A program made the translations under genes and the position numbers. The notes below the pieces were generated by a model. That model saw only the letters and a list, made by a program, of their open reading frames with translations. It was not told the origin of the DNA and made no database searches. This document shows, piece after piece, positions 10,831-21,980 of a stretch of DNA of 64,000 nt. Each line of letters opens with the position of its first letter. Within the stretch, counting starts at the first letter, position 1. The DNA is from Nilaparvata lugens (lineage: Eukaryota > Arthropoda > Insecta > Hemiptera > Delphacidae): contig NC_052518.1 of NCBI RefSeq assembly GCF_014356525.2, positions 11,242,874 through 11,306,873 on the forward strand, read 5' to 3'.

Positions 10831-11303
10831 CAGTAGAACTCCAATATTATCCAAATTAATTGTTACTTGGCCCCATCATATACTAACCCCCGGTTATTCA
10901 AATATTCAGATATGTGGAATCTTTTTTTTTTAAAAAAACAAGAAATTTAGAAAAAAAAAACAATAAATATAATATCATAGTAGTTTTGTAGTAATTGCTT
11001 TAATTATAATATATAACCGGTTAAATCATATCTGAAATTCACGGAGATTAGCGGTAATTTCGCCTACTTTTTTCTAAAAGCGATTCAGATTAAGGACTGA
11101 AAATTTTGTGCAGTGAACAACTACAAGACTTGACCTATTTCGGACCATGTGTAACTTTATCTAAATTTGGGAGAGCGATAGCAGATGGTTACCTTATTTT
11201 TTTCTCTCCCTATAATTTTAATGATGTACTTATTGTATGAATCAATCAATAAGGATAATCAACGACTCGGATAATCAGAGTTTGGATAATTGGAGTTCTA
11301 CTG
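10831..11303. mobile_element. Tigger/pogo-like MITE
   Basis: Terminal inverted repeats CAGTAGAACTCCAATATTAT (left) and TTTGGATAATTGGAGTTCTACTG (right, inverse) match the CAGTAGAACCTCxATTATCC end typical of pogo/Tigger elements. A TA dinucleotide precedes the left end; the right TA has decayed. The interior is AT-rich with no transposase. Confidence 0.75.
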
Positions 11304-11794
11304 CATTTGGAATTAAACTTGACTTTGTGGTTATGCTTTCTTCTCTTATGAACGTACTTTATTTCCTATGGGTATCATTACTACAGATCTGATAGGGATA
11401 TACTCTTTGATAAAGTTGGTAAAACATCTATGAGAATTTATATGATCACACATATGACTGTGTAATGAGACCAAATTCTGGGTTGCATTAGCGTTGACCG
11501 ACGCTGATTTTGAATCAGCTGATCGTAGGTTTAGTGCTCACCCAAGATCAAAATGAACCTTAGCATTGAGCTCATCCAAGATTGAAATTGATCTCGCTTG
11601 GTTCAACCTGGCATGAGAGTACTTGATTAAATTTGTTTTACGTAATTTAGGAAAGCATTCGGATAAGAAACATAGCGAATGAGTGCCAAATTCCAATATG
11701 ATTGAATTGGCTGACAAATATAAATTTAAATTATAACTGTTTCTAATATGATTTTCTGAAATACTGCTCTTCATTTGATGTTTGTTGTTTGCAG

Positions 11795-11992
11795 ATTAAA
11801 ATCGGCCGAAAATGCGTGGAAGAATACGCTCTATTAAAAAAGTACTGTCTCTTCTCACACGATGAGTTGATGTTTAAAATTGCAAAAGATGCTGCAAATT
11901 CTGATGTACGCCTAGCTGCTGCAGTTTATCACGACCTGTACTACTCTATAAAAACAGAACTCAAACTTCGACAATTCGTCGTTGGTCAATGG
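11795..11992 (+). CDS. KDM5-like exon: post-JmjC helical region
   Basis: Acceptor TTTGCAG, donor CAATGG|GTTAGT, phase 0 at both ends. It encodes IGRKCVEEYALLKKYCLFSH, matching KDM5 [21 protein letters not shown], followed by a helical stretch ending TELKLRQFVVGQW. Confidence 0.8.
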
Positions 11993-12834
11993 GTTAGTAT
12001 ATTCTATTTTATTATCTCATTCACCATTTCTCTCCAATGCTTCATAATTCAATATGATTGGCCCGATTTTAAATAATTACTTATGTGAAAAAGGATTATC
12101 AACAACTCTCATACTACATGACTCGAAAAAAGATTTTGGCAAGGAAAATCCAATTTATAATATTTAATATGTTAGCATCTAAATATCCAATTATATTCAT
12201 TTATAAATTATATTTAAAATTAAATATTATATTATTTATGATTAAATTATAATATTCATTCGATTACATGTAGCTAAACTGTACTAGCTATCATCCTCTA
12301 AATCATGCAATCCAGCCTGAATTAATGTGATGTTGCCTTAGGTCAACTTTCAACCAGCCTTTAAGGTTTTACATCAACTTAGAGCTGATGTAACATGACA
12401 AAGTTAAAACATTCTCACCCGAATTGTTGTAAGATAAGCTTGCATTTAGTAAAAAGCTACAAAAAAACTGTTACCAAATCATTCAATAGCCCACTATTGA
12501 TGCAAGCTCATAGGAGATCATGTGAAATAAACTAAAATTCAGCTAAACCAATTCAGAAATCATGAAAGTTGACTTGGAGTTTTTGAAAGTTGCAATAAAT
12601 TTAGTTCTCTTGCAGAGTTTTTTTAGAATGTGTTCATGAAGGTGTAAAGCAGTTTATGTGGGACGCTCTGCATTAAAACAGGACAGTTGATTTTGAGGTG
12701 TCCACACACTGTACATAGCATATTATATCTGATGAATATATCAGATATGTTATAATTACGTTCTGTTATTATTACCTCTTGGAATTTATTTTTAAAATTT
12801 TAATAATAATTTCAATATTTTTTTATTTCCTTAG
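11993..12834. other. intron, nothing recognised
   Basis: AT-rich sequence with a short palindromic stretch (TCTGATGAATATATCAGA) near 12728. No coding or mobile-element signal I can support. Confidence 0.45.
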
Positions 12835-13034
12835 GGCTGTAGTAAGGATGATCATTTTAGATTCAACTTTGAACGGATGCCGGATGACAGGCAATGCTTC
12901 CACTGTAAAACAACAATTTATTTGTCAGCTGTCACATGCAAATGTGCGATAGATGCCGGTATCCGGAGAATGGTGTGCATCAAACATTATGACAAATTGT
13001 GTACAACATGCACACCGCAAAATCACTTGCTCAT
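12835..13034 (+). CDS. KDM5-like exon: C5HC2 zinc finger
   Basis: Acceptor TTCCTTAG. It encodes FERMPDDRQCFHCKTTIYLS, then CKCAIDAG and MVCIKHYDKLCTTC, the cysteine/histidine pattern of the JARID C5HC2 finger (LPDDERQCxxCKTTCFLSAxxCxC ... LVCLxH...LC). Five Cys of the first half and the VCxxH are visible. It exits in phase 2 at CTCAT|GTAAGT. Confidence 0.85.
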
Positions 13035-13589
13035 GTAAGTATCAGGTTAATCTGTTCTAGAATACATATTTATTCCTATCTAAAATTGATCAATTTTGAT
13101 TTGAATGTGATCGTGTTGTGGTGACTTAATTTGAATGGATGAGAAACTTTCATTCTTTTGTCTACATAGCCTAAAATGTTCGATTGAATAAAAACTGGAA
13201 TCTAGTGGCTAGCAACTAATGCAAAAATTCAGTTGAATAATCATATGCTACTTCTAGGTAGATGCAACTTGGAGTAATCACATGTTTTCGGAAAATTCTT
13301 GAGCAAATGCCAGGTCTAGCAGCTGTTATGACGTCGATTTTTATCCACACGCATTGAGCGGTTATTAGGGCGACCCGAATATCTCCAATTCCACCTAGGC
13401 CTAGTTAGGCCTACTTGCCTTTATTCAACCGAGAACAATTATTTTCAAAAGAACTTGCTAGACTAAGAACTTCTCACTAGAAATTGCTAGCTTTTATTTA
13501 ATCGACCCATTATGATGAAAGTGTACAAACTTGAAATGATAAAGTTCCTAATATTTCTAGTTATCAATGTTCTTCAATGACTTTTTCAG

Positions 13590-13707
13590 GAAAGATATTT
13601 TTCAAATGAGATGTACGGGCTTTTCAAAAACCTCCGAGACGTGGTGGATAATTATGAAAAATGGGTGAAGAGTATGAGACTCCTTCTTCGCAAGAGCCCA
13701 GAATTAG
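13590..13707 (+). CDS. KDM5-like exon: start of PLU-1 region
   Basis: Acceptor TTTTTCAG. The open frame reads ERYFSNEMYGLFKNLRDVVD and continues NYEKWVKSMRLLLR, like KDM5 YRYTLDDLYPMxNALKxRAExYxxWxxxVxxAL. To read this frame after the previous exon one extra base is required, so junction 8/9 is one base short, as is junction 1/2. The exit in phase 1 agrees with the next exon. Confidence 0.7.
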
Positions 13708-14815
13708 GTATGCACTACATACTTCATACAATTTTTGTTTTACTGCATTCTTCATATACTGTAATACTTATGAAAATATATCAATATGTTATTCTCCAGA
13801 TGTGCTAAAGTTAAAGTTGAACTGTTCTGGTCACATCTTAGCTAAGTCAGTCTCTGACTTGAAGTCATCTGGGCTCTAGGAAAGCTCTTTTGCAAACATT
13901 AATTATCGTTTCCCCTTGATTTGTTTTTGTTCTTAATGACAGTTCTGATGAACAATTTGATACGAACAATTTTCATATTTTAAAATATGAGATAATAAGC
14001 TAATATGTTGATAGTAGACAATTTTGTATGATTCAAATTCATTTATTTTGCCATAAAATAATACAGATTGATAAAATAAATTTTCTAACTTACAAAATGG
14101 CACTACCGGCAAAGAACAACTTGTGCGCCGGTAGTGAGTTCAAACAACAATGTATAGCAAACATGTCAATAGGAAATAAAATAGAGCTTTTTCAAACCAC
14201 TATAATAAATAGAATTACGAAAACCAGGCCACATTTCAATCTCTACAAACGATTTATTAGTATATTTTATTGTTAATATCTTTGAAACTTGTTTGAGATA
14301 TCTATGTGCGGTTTTCGGCATTTATTTTGTCTTGAAAATGACATGAACACCTTCTCATTAAAAAATGAAGTTCGATTTAAAATGGCGGATCAAAATTTTA
14401 AAGCGACAGAAAAATAGTTTGTTTTTTTTTTAATTCGAATAGGATCCCCAATGGAACCTTCTATCAAATTATGTTTGTAAAAGAAATATTAATAAAACAA
14501 TATAGAAACTTGAAGTACCCTTTATTATTTGAATTTATTTTTTTAAGAAATATTAAGCTATTTCCATCATTTTTCACCAACTCTGTATATGAATATGATT
14601 ATTTCACTTCTATATTAGGGTCTCCCAGCATCAATATTCGATGTATGGATTATCGAAGTGCTTGAAAAACTTATGCTGTTATAAATATCTCGTAATATTG
14701 TACATTAAGAATAGTCAATCTTGTTTCTGAGTGTTTTTCATCTCGTTTTAAGGTGTCACCATTCTTAGGTTTATTTAAACGGATATTTAAAAAACTATTC
14801 ACTGTTTTCCATCAG
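13708..14815. other. intron with an unidentified dispersed-repeat-like stretch
   Basis: AT-rich. Around 14028-14400 an 82-codon open frame and the phrase AAAATGGCGGATCAAAATTT look like parts of an interspersed repeat, but I could not identify a family or its borders. Confidence 0.35.
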
Positions 14816-14961
14816 GTTCCTGCGAAAAAGAAGAGCTAGAGAATCTATTAGATAAAGGAGAGCAGAGCAACTACTTGAATCCGCAATTTTTGAGCATTTT
14901 CAAGTCTTGCTTACTCCTCCTACCAACAAGCAGTTTGGATGTATTTGGTAAAGTCATATAA
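14816..14961 (+). CDS. KDM5-like exon: PLU-1 region, possible premature end
   Basis: Entry completes a Gly codon with the previous exon and reads SCEKEELENLLDKGEQ, later FKSCLLLLPTSSLDVF. Helical and Leu-rich as in PLU-1. At 14948 a GTAAAG donor is possible. Without splicing the frame ends FGKVI then TAA at 14959-14961. No later KDM5 domains (rest of PLU-1, PHD2/PHD3) were found to the right. Confidence 0.6.
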
Positions 14962-15068
14962 CTAAGTGACTCCAACTCTTTCATGTACCTGGTTGGAACA
15001 TATTCTGGATGTCGGTCATGAGTGAGAGGGATTTTGATGAGAGATGACGACTACTTTTTAGGTAGTCA

Positions 15069-15775
15069 GGACCGACGGCTTATCGTCTCCTCCGAAAGAC
15101 GGGATATTTTATATATTATTCTATTTTGAAAACATTTGTCAGTATAAATGCTATATTATAAGTATAAGTCAGTATAAGTGTCTATTATTTGAATTATAAA
15201 ACCTTATTGTAAAGTGAATTGAAATAATTTGATGATCATGAGAACGTAAAATTGTGTTGAATATAGTTGCTCTTTGAAAACTGATGTTCCCGTTAAAAAT
15301 CAGTTACCGACGGCTTATTGGCTCCTCCGAAAGACGGGATATTTTATTTTTATTTGAAAACATTTGTCAGTATAAATGCTATACTATAATTATAAGTCAG
15401 TATAAGTGTATATATTATTATTATTTGAATTATAAACCCTTATTGTAAAGTGAATTGAAATAATTTGATGATCATGAGAACGTAAAATTGTGTTAAATGC
15501 AGTTGCATTCCTCTTGTAAACTGATGTTCCCGTTAAAAATCAGTTACCGACGGCTTATCGGCTCCTCCGAAAGACGGGATATTTTATTTCTATCTTGAAA
15601 ACATTTGTCAGTATAAATGCTATATTATAAGTATAAGTCAGTATAAGTGTATATTATTTGAATTATAAAACCTTATTGTAAAGTGAATTGAAATAATTTG
15701 ATGATCATGAGAACGTAAAATTGTGTTGAGTATAGTTGCTCTTGTAAACTGATGTTCCCGTTAAAAATCAGTTAC
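15069..15775. repeat. three tandem copies of a ~240-bp unit
   Basis: The unit begins ACCGACGGCTTAT at 15069, 15306 and 15546 and contains CTCCTCCGAAAGACGGGATA, repeated TCAGTATAA words and AAATCAGTTACC. Copies are highly similar, with small indels. Non-coding, satellite-like. Confidence 0.8.
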
Positions 15776-17709
15776 CTTCCAGAAAAATGTTTCCTATATA
15801 AGAAGGACGCAATTAAGAAAAATTTTGCTTTGAAAATCATGAAATGTATTTCAAGAAAACTGTAGAACAATAAATGTTGGCTATAAAAATGATTATTGAC
15901 AAATGATGTGATAATTTTATAAAATTATAATTGTTTGATGTTTCATTTTTTTATATGTTTATAGTAGATAAAACTATAATAGCCTTCTATGTGCAATTAG
16001 AAGGCTAATTCCTTGGTTTAAGTATATTGTCTCGATTAATTTTTACGTTTCAGTTTATAATTTATTATCGATCACTTTTCATTAATAATGATGAAAACTT
16101 TGATGTATAACAGTATAGCCCATTCTATATGTTAAATAATATCATTCCAGTATGGTACACATTTTTTTATTTTCTCTTTTATTGAGCTCTTTTCATTAGT
16201 ATTGATCAATACTTAGTTGTATTACGGTACATTAGTTCAATTCCTTTCATGATCTGTTTGTATTCATATTGGAAGGAAGCAAATCCTCATTAGAGGCTGA
16301 TTATATTGTAATATAATTGAAATTATGATTAATTGAAGACTGAAAATTGTAATTTTCGAAATTCATACCTTCCAAATAAAATTATTTTAGTCATGATCTT
16401 TACCCTTTTCCAGTTCATTTGAAAAGAATTTCATTCCTGAAAAAGTGAAATGATGCTCTCAATTATAAATGTTTGATTTTGAATGTGGAAAGGTCTGCAC
16501 AGAACATATTCAATTGAATTAATTTTTATCATTGATAATAATACATGATTCGAATCGAGTAAATTGAAAAAATAAATTTAACAGTATTTTATACTTATTT
16601 CAACAAATCAATCTATGTCTGGCATGTCTTCAATAATAAACAGAAAAGAGCAGTTATATAACAGATACTTGGGTAAACAACTTTACCGCATCCTTATTTG
16701 TGATTAGTCTATCTTCTTAGCTACTGAATTAGTAAATTTGGAGCCACTATTTTCTCTACAAGAAAACTTGATTGAACCCAGTAAAGCCTGATTAAACTTT
16801 TCAAGAGAAATAGTTCATCAAAAATGTAGTCAAAAATTCAGAAAGATCAATTACTCTATACTCCTGTATCATATCCAATTCCAGCTTCCATGCAATGTGA
16901 TAATGATAAAAGATTTACCAAGCTGCCGTTACTGTACCAAAAAAGTTAATAAACATAGCATGCGAGATATTATAATGATAGATAAATTCGATGACAGGTA
17001 CATTTTCAGCTAGTTATCCAGCCAGCTCGGGGGCGCTTACTATAGTGCTGTATTATATTGATTACTTTTTGAAAAACAGTACAGTAGGCTACACACATAT
17101 TACAACTGTACAATAAAAATTCTTCTTGAGGGTTCCAAACAAATATTAGAGGGAAGGGTCTCAAACGTAAAAGACGATAGTGGTTAACATGATTTTGCTG
17201 GAATTATAGGGTGGGGGGTGTGTTTCATTGGGCTTTTTATCCCCTCGTGTATTTTTATATTATTAACTATAAAGTTTGTATCTTGTTTGATCATTTTTTT
17301 CTCCTAGTTCTCAGTAATCGCTTTTTTGAGATTTGACTGGTTAATCGTTTTGTAATAATTATATAGTTTACTGGAACTAGGTACCAGGAATTTTGTTTAC
17401 CATTTAAAAAAAATTGGATAATAGAACAATATTAAGATAATAATGAATATTGTTTATTCTGTTTACTTCGCTTGAAGGCTTCACACACAAGCTGGCTATT
17501 GCCCTCCTCCCTTCGACGCCTTATGTTAATGAAGGTTGAAGGGGAGCAGCTATTCTACTAAGGGAGAACTGGATGCACGTGCGTATCTAATATGTGCGAT
17601 TGGGATCATCCTGGTGGCTAGCTCAACCAACTACTACTCAGTTGGTAGAACGTACTGCCTACAGAGTGCAGTATCTGTTGTACAGCCGTGCAGAGAAAAA
17701 TGTTACCTT
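15776..17709. other. long AT-rich non-coding stretch
   Basis: I found no exon, RNA gene or clear mobile-element border. 17460-17700 is less AT-rich but shows no coding pattern. Confidence 0.45.
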
Positions 17710-18027
17710 TCTTAACCTTTAGACCAGTTATAGAATAGACACGCTGAGAAGTCTAGCCTCTGAAGCCAACATCTACTGCCAAATCCATCCATCTTGACGT
17801 CACAACCAAGCTAACAACAATGCATTGTTCAACAACAATGTAAGTTAAACACCACAAACACTTACACAACAAACTCAAAAAAGTTTTCTATAATTTCTTT
17901 ACGATGCGTGACGTCACTGTTGTGACGTCAAGATGGGTGGATTTGGCTGTAGATGTTGGCTTCATCGACTTTCAGTATGAATATACAATGAGCCGTGTCT
18001 ATTCTATAACTGGTCTAAGTCTTAACC
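17710..18027. mobile_element. foldback MITE carrying three TGACGTCA octamers
   Basis: Arms of about 110 bp: TTTAGACCAGTTATAGAATA at the left is inverted as TATTCTATAACTGGTCTAAG at the right, and CCATCTTGACGTCACAAC is inverted as GTTGTGACGTCAAGATGG. Perfect cAMP-response-element octamers lie at 17795-17802, 17909-17916 and 17923-17930. No ORF worth calling. Confidence 0.7.
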
Positions 18028-18149
18028 CCTACAAACGTTTCCGAAGAAAAGACATTAATGAGAAATTGCATTTGTTCAAATGCTAATGAGAAAATAATTA
18101 TTATTGAACGAAAATCCCAAACTAAATGCTGTGAAATAACCTGAAGACT

Positions 18150-18440
18150 TCTGCTATTGCAAATATTGACAGCAGGGTGAACAGCTAATGACATTTTATG
18201 AGAGCTACTATCCAGAAATTATTTGCCAGCCCGGGAATCGAACCCTTAGAAGAGGTACCCTTAATTGCTAGTCAGGTGTGTTCACCCTCACATCAGACTA
18301 ACAATCTCTGGATAGCAGCGCTCATTTCAATGAATGTCTGTTCTTCTGGACACAAGAATATCGTTTGTTCTCATGGGAGTGGAACACATGATTTGCAGTT
18401 TGTCAATGCCCCTTGCCTCATTGTGGCTCTAACACTCTAA
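18150..18440 (-). mobile_element. foldback element with tRNA-like B-box segment (possible SINE)
   Basis: On the minus strand GGGTTCGATTCCCGGGCTGG resembles a tRNA T-arm/B box, but only three T-stem pairs form, so it is not a working tRNA. The phrase GCTATCCAGAGATTGTTAG near 18305 (read in minus) is inverted by CCAGAAATTATTTGCC near 18212. It is either a SINE fragment or a foldback element with a chance B box. Confidence 0.35.
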
Positions 18441-18469
18441 CTTTCCAGTTTTTTGCATAGGCCCAAAGT

Positions 18470-18620
18470 CAAATCATTTTTTGGGAAACAACCCCGTATT
18501 AAATTTTCTCGTCGGTTTTATTATATTGGGACGCTGAATTCAAATCTGAAATTTGCTGACACGCCAGAGAGCGGCTTCACCCTTCTTAAAAACCCCCAAA
18601 TTTTGTGACTTTTTCCAATG
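18470..18620 (-). repeat. dispersed repeat, second copy at 30290-30480
   Basis: Read on the minus strand, it contains a GGGTGAAGCCG block followed by CAGCAAATTTCAGATTTGAA and then TTCAGCG. The copy at 30290-30480 on the plus strand has the same order: GGGTGAAGCCG, then CAGCAAATTTCAGATTCGAA and TTCAGCG. A weaker relative may lie near 27960-28050. Family unknown. Confidence 0.6.
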
Positions 18621-18778
18621 TTTATATTTATTGACAGTCTGACTACAGGGACTTCCACACCATTCAAAGAAATAAGAGTAGAATAGTATAAGCATACTAG
18701 CTTGGAATTCACTTATAAACAATTGCAGACTATATTTTTATCAAAACATTTAATTGTAAGAAAAAAATAATTACAATT

Positions 18779-18977
18779 AATTGCGTAGCTTGTTTGTACG
18801 CTGCTAGCTCTCGGTTGGTCTATTTATTCATAGATCGGAAAATCCTACGAAATCATACAAAAATAAAAAGTTTAAAGTGTAATTGCGTAGCTTGTTTGTA
18901 CGCTGCTAGCTCTCGGTTGGTTAATTTATTCATAGATCGGAAAATCCTACGAAATCATACAAAAATAAAAAGTTTAG
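18779..18977. repeat. tandem duplication, period ~102 bp
   Basis: TTGCGTAGCTTGTTTGTACG begins at 18781 and again at 18883, and the two units are almost identical up to AAAAATAAAAAGTTTA. Apparently recent. It gives a 67-codon open frame which I treat as fortuitous. Confidence 0.8.
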
Positions 18978-19268
18978 AAGTGTATGATAATATGTAATAT
19001 AATAATGATCTTAGTTTCAAATAAGCTATACTACCATTTAACTCATAACTAAATATTATATTCGATTCCAATCGATTATCAAATTTGAATGTTGGCGGGT
19101 CACCGAATTACTGACCCACCTACCTCAAATATTTGTCTTCTCCAGATCAGAAATAACGTGTAATTCTTCCTTTCTGTAAATATTTCTGACCAATATTATG
19201 TATTACCGAATGAATATATTTCCAAATCACAACATAGCAGCACAATAAATGAAAAAGTGTTTTTTTAT

Positions 19269-19518
19269 TTAGCACTCAATAGGTGGCAACTCTTTTGGCT
19301 TATTATCGTAGCTGAATTGGCGGTATTCAGATTCAGAACTAAAACACATGGAAATCTCACACATTGTAATATTGTAACTTGTCAGTTTGAGGTTTGTTTT
19401 TCTCATAAGAGAACGAAATAACAATTCGTCATGAATGATGCATTTCAGAGGCTTTTCAAGCACAATATCTATCATTCTTTTCTGTTCAGTATTTATGTTA
19501 TTGTTATAGGAACATTTC
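19269..19518 (-). CDS. possible terminal exon of an unrecognised minus-strand gene
   Basis: On the minus strand a good acceptor (TTTTCAACAG) is followed by 83 codons that include MIDIVLEKPLKCIIHDELLF, then NITMCEISMCFSSESEYRQF and finally KPKELPPIEC. The stop overlaps an AATAAA signal directly downstream, as in a terminal exon. I do not recognise the protein. No upstream exon is certain. Chance remains possible. Confidence 0.35.
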
Positions 19519-19959
19519 CTGTTGAAAATAATATTGTGATGCTTGTAATGAAGTTCGCCGGCTTCGTAAGTATAGACACATTTACTACATTATATTGTGA
19601 CTAAATTAGCCTAAATGTACCGGAGACAATACCCACCTAACAATTAATATTTTTCTATGGGAATTATTGGAACAGTTATTATTCATATTTTTATTCAGAT
19701 TTCATACAGGAACCGATGAAATACCGTACGTAGAAAATGCAAACTAAAATATTTTTGCATACCCACACATTTCATAACTTTCAAAACTAGATTCATTTTA
19801 TAATATTTTTCATTAGGGGAATTTAGCAGTAGTCGAATCTGGATCATCCTGTGAATTGTGAGTAATAGAAGATTAAAACATAGTTGCCTAACAAAATCCT
19901 ATAAAAAGTACCTAACATAGAAGAAGTGATTTTAGGCTATAGAGAAGAATCGAATAATA

Positions 19960-20100
19960 GTATATTTCGCACCTAGGGCCGAAAATGAGACTTTTCCGGC
20001 TCGAAATCGGCCCACGGCCTCGGACTTGAAAACCGATTTCGAGCCGGAAAAACATTTTTGCCCGTGGTGCGATCACTCTTTTTCGCCGCACAGAAAAATA
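19960..20100. mobile_element. foldback repeat, copy 1
   Basis: TTTTCCGGCTCGAAATCGGC is inverted as ACCGATTTCGAGCCGGAAAA about 40 bp further on, within the frame TATATTTCGCACCTAG ... CCGTGGTGCGA ... TTTTTCGCC. A related copy is at 20530-20690. An (AT)n run follows at about 20106-20130. Confidence 0.65.
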
Positions 20101-20394
20101 AACAATATATATATATATATATATATATAAAGAAATCAAAAGTGGAAGGTCATAGCTCTAGCAAATCTGAGGTAATCTGAATATCAGGAAATTGTCCAAG
20201 TATTTTTATTTTTTATTCTGATTTGTCTAAATAACCTAAAATATTATGTTCAATTATGTAGGAGGTTGAGTTTATACTTTTTTATTCTTTCAAATCACAA
20301 TAAGATGATATTATTATAAATGTTTTAATCATTGAATAATAAACTCAAATAATAAAAAGTTTTTTGTTCAGCTGTTTTAGAACACTTGAAATTT

Positions 20395-20690
20395 AGTAGC
20401 CAGAAAGGGTACTTAGATCTGGCCTTAGCCGGAAAGAAACCTGTTCTGATGTCAGACGAGAGTCGGCTGCATAAAGTGTCTTTCAGATCTACATATAGGG
20501 ACTGGAAAACAGCTGCTTTCTGTGCAGTGTGGCGAAATAGTATATTTCGCACCTAGAGCAGAAAATGAGATTTTTCTGGCTCAAAATTGGTTTTCAAGTC
20601 TGAGGCCGTAGGCCGAGGACTAGAAAAGATTGAGAGCGGAAAAACATTTTTGCCCGTGGTGCAAACGATATTTTTCGCCACACTACAGGT
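20395..20690. mobile_element. composite repeat, copy 2
   Basis: The left part (CCGGAAAGAAACC ... GACGAGAGTCG ... CTTTCAGATCTAC ... GCTGCTTTCTGTGCAGTGTG) is repeated at about 21003-21147. The right part (20530-20690) is a second copy of the 19960-20100 foldback. Together they suggest one larger transposable unit with sub-parts deleted in the other copies. Confidence 0.55.
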
Positions 20691-20827
20691 ATTGCTGACA
20701 AAATAAATAAAGAATACTTGTTATCGTACCTATCTCTTGATTTTAATGGTAGAAGATTTGCAGTCAGGATTTCAGATTCTTTTAAAATTTCACTTGGAAT
20801 ATCACGGGTGTCGTTATCTTCAAGCAT
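20688..20827 (-). pseudogene. N-terminal fragment resembling a Crypton-type tyrosine-recombinase ORF
   Basis: A minus-strand ORF starts MLEDNDTRDIP and reads LLPLKSRDRYDNKYSLFI, like the N-terminal core-binding helix (LLPxKSxxRYExxYxxF) of arthropod Crypton/tyrosine-recombinase-derived proteins. After about 47 codons it runs into the foldback repeat at 20530-20690, so the rest is missing. No catalytic Arg/Tyr region was found nearby. Identification rests on one short motif. Confidence 0.35.
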
Positions 20828-21002
20828 TTTTGAAAATTTGGAATGTGCTAATCAAAAATAAATAATTGAATAAAAATGGTTGCGAATCGAATGCTGAAAA
20901 TTAGTTTGATTCGAAACTCGAACTGAAATCATGGCGACTTTGTTGAAGAAAGTGGACACTCGCCCGATCTAGCGGATGACTTATTAACTACGGACTTCCA
21001 TG

Positions 21003-21147
21003 TTAGCGGCTAGAAAGAGTACGTTTTCCGGTCTAGGCCGGAAAGAAACCCTTTTCTGACATCAGACGAGAGTCGTCTGCATAAAATGTCTTTCAGATCT
21101 ACGTATAGGGACTGGAAAAAAGCTGCTTTCTGTGCAGTGTGGCGAAA
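21003..21147. repeat. repeat, partner of 20395-20545
   Basis: Shares CCGGAAAGAAACC, ATCAGACGAGAGTCG, TGTCTTTCAGATCTACGTAT and GCTGCTTTCTGTGCAGTGTG with 20395-20545. The copies here and at 20395 are in the same orientation. Confidence 0.65.
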
Positions 21148-21354
21148 ACAAAAATTCAACACTTGGTAAATAATATACTGAACTTGGAAAATTGCATTAG
21201 TTAATTTAATACTGGGGTGTACCACACCCCAGAGCAGACAGCTCAATGAGCAGAATCACACTGACAGTCAATGCCAATGGGGCAAAAAATTAGTTTGGGT
21301 GTGGAATAGTGTTATATTTAAAGGTTAATATTATTGAATCACTTCAATTTACAG

Positions 21355-21453
21355 ATCATTGTTTCAAAGAAACTGCTGGGGCTGTTCAGCAGAAGACAAC
21401 TGATCATCTTCTTCGTGGTTCTATCAATTCTAATCCATGGGTTACGGTTTTTG
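21355..21453 (+). CDS. small membrane protein, exon with first transmembrane segment
   Basis: Acceptor TTTACAG, donor TTTTTG|GTGAGT, 33 codons. The frame gives SKKLLGLFSRRQ then LIIFFVVLSILIHGLRFL, a basic stretch followed by a hydrophobic segment of about 18 residues, as expected of a membrane anchor. It needs an upstream exon with the start codon, which I could not place. A second open frame through this exon exists but is less protein-like. Confidence 0.5.
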
Positions 21454-21597
21454 GTGAGTGGACGAATTTCAATAATTTATTATAATTATATATGCTATAA
21501 AAACTAATATTTCAAAGTTTTTTGATAAAAGGGTACTAAAAGGTTTTATATTGTTTTTATTTGAATCAAGTAGCCCATATAAGCGAAGTGATATAAA

Positions 21598-21687
21598 GAA
21601 AAATAAAAATCTCAGTACCCTTTTTGAATTATTTTATCACTAATATTTTAAAATAATTCAAAAAGGGTACTGAGATTTTTATTTTTC
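21598..21687. repeat. perfect hairpin, 39-bp arms
   Basis: Arms 21598-21636 and 21649-21687 are exact inverse copies, with a 12-base loop. The arm contains CTCAGTACCCTTTTTGAATT. Perfect identity implies recent origin or ongoing gene conversion. Probably the core of a snap-back MITE. A weaker relative with a GGGTACTTGGATTTT word is at 27060-27180. Confidence 0.85.
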
Positions 21688-21980
21688 TTCATATTTATAT
21701 TACAAGTAGCCCTATACAGAAAAGAGATAAAGCGAAGTGATTTTATCATGCTATATATAATTTGAAACTACAATCGTCGGTACTGCAAATTGTTATCCTA
21801 CAAAGTGGCACAGAAAGTTTGATAAAATGGTTGTCGGAAGAGCCGTGGTTTCGAGTCACATCAAGGACATGCTTTTTAATACTATACTACTACTACTTAT
21901 ACTATACTACTTACTACTAATACTATTTACTACTTGATTACTATACGTGTAATAATTTCTTCTCATTATTCTTTAGCCAA

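Noticed and set aside
17904..18086. 60-codon ORF starting MRDVTVV
   Set aside because: Falls within the foldback element; its sequence is the inverse of the left arm.
18220..18300. Functional tRNA gene on the minus strand (GGGTTCGATTCCCGGG)
   Set aside because: Only three T-stem pairs form and no D-arm, anticodon arm or acceptor stem can be drawn. At most a SINE fragment.
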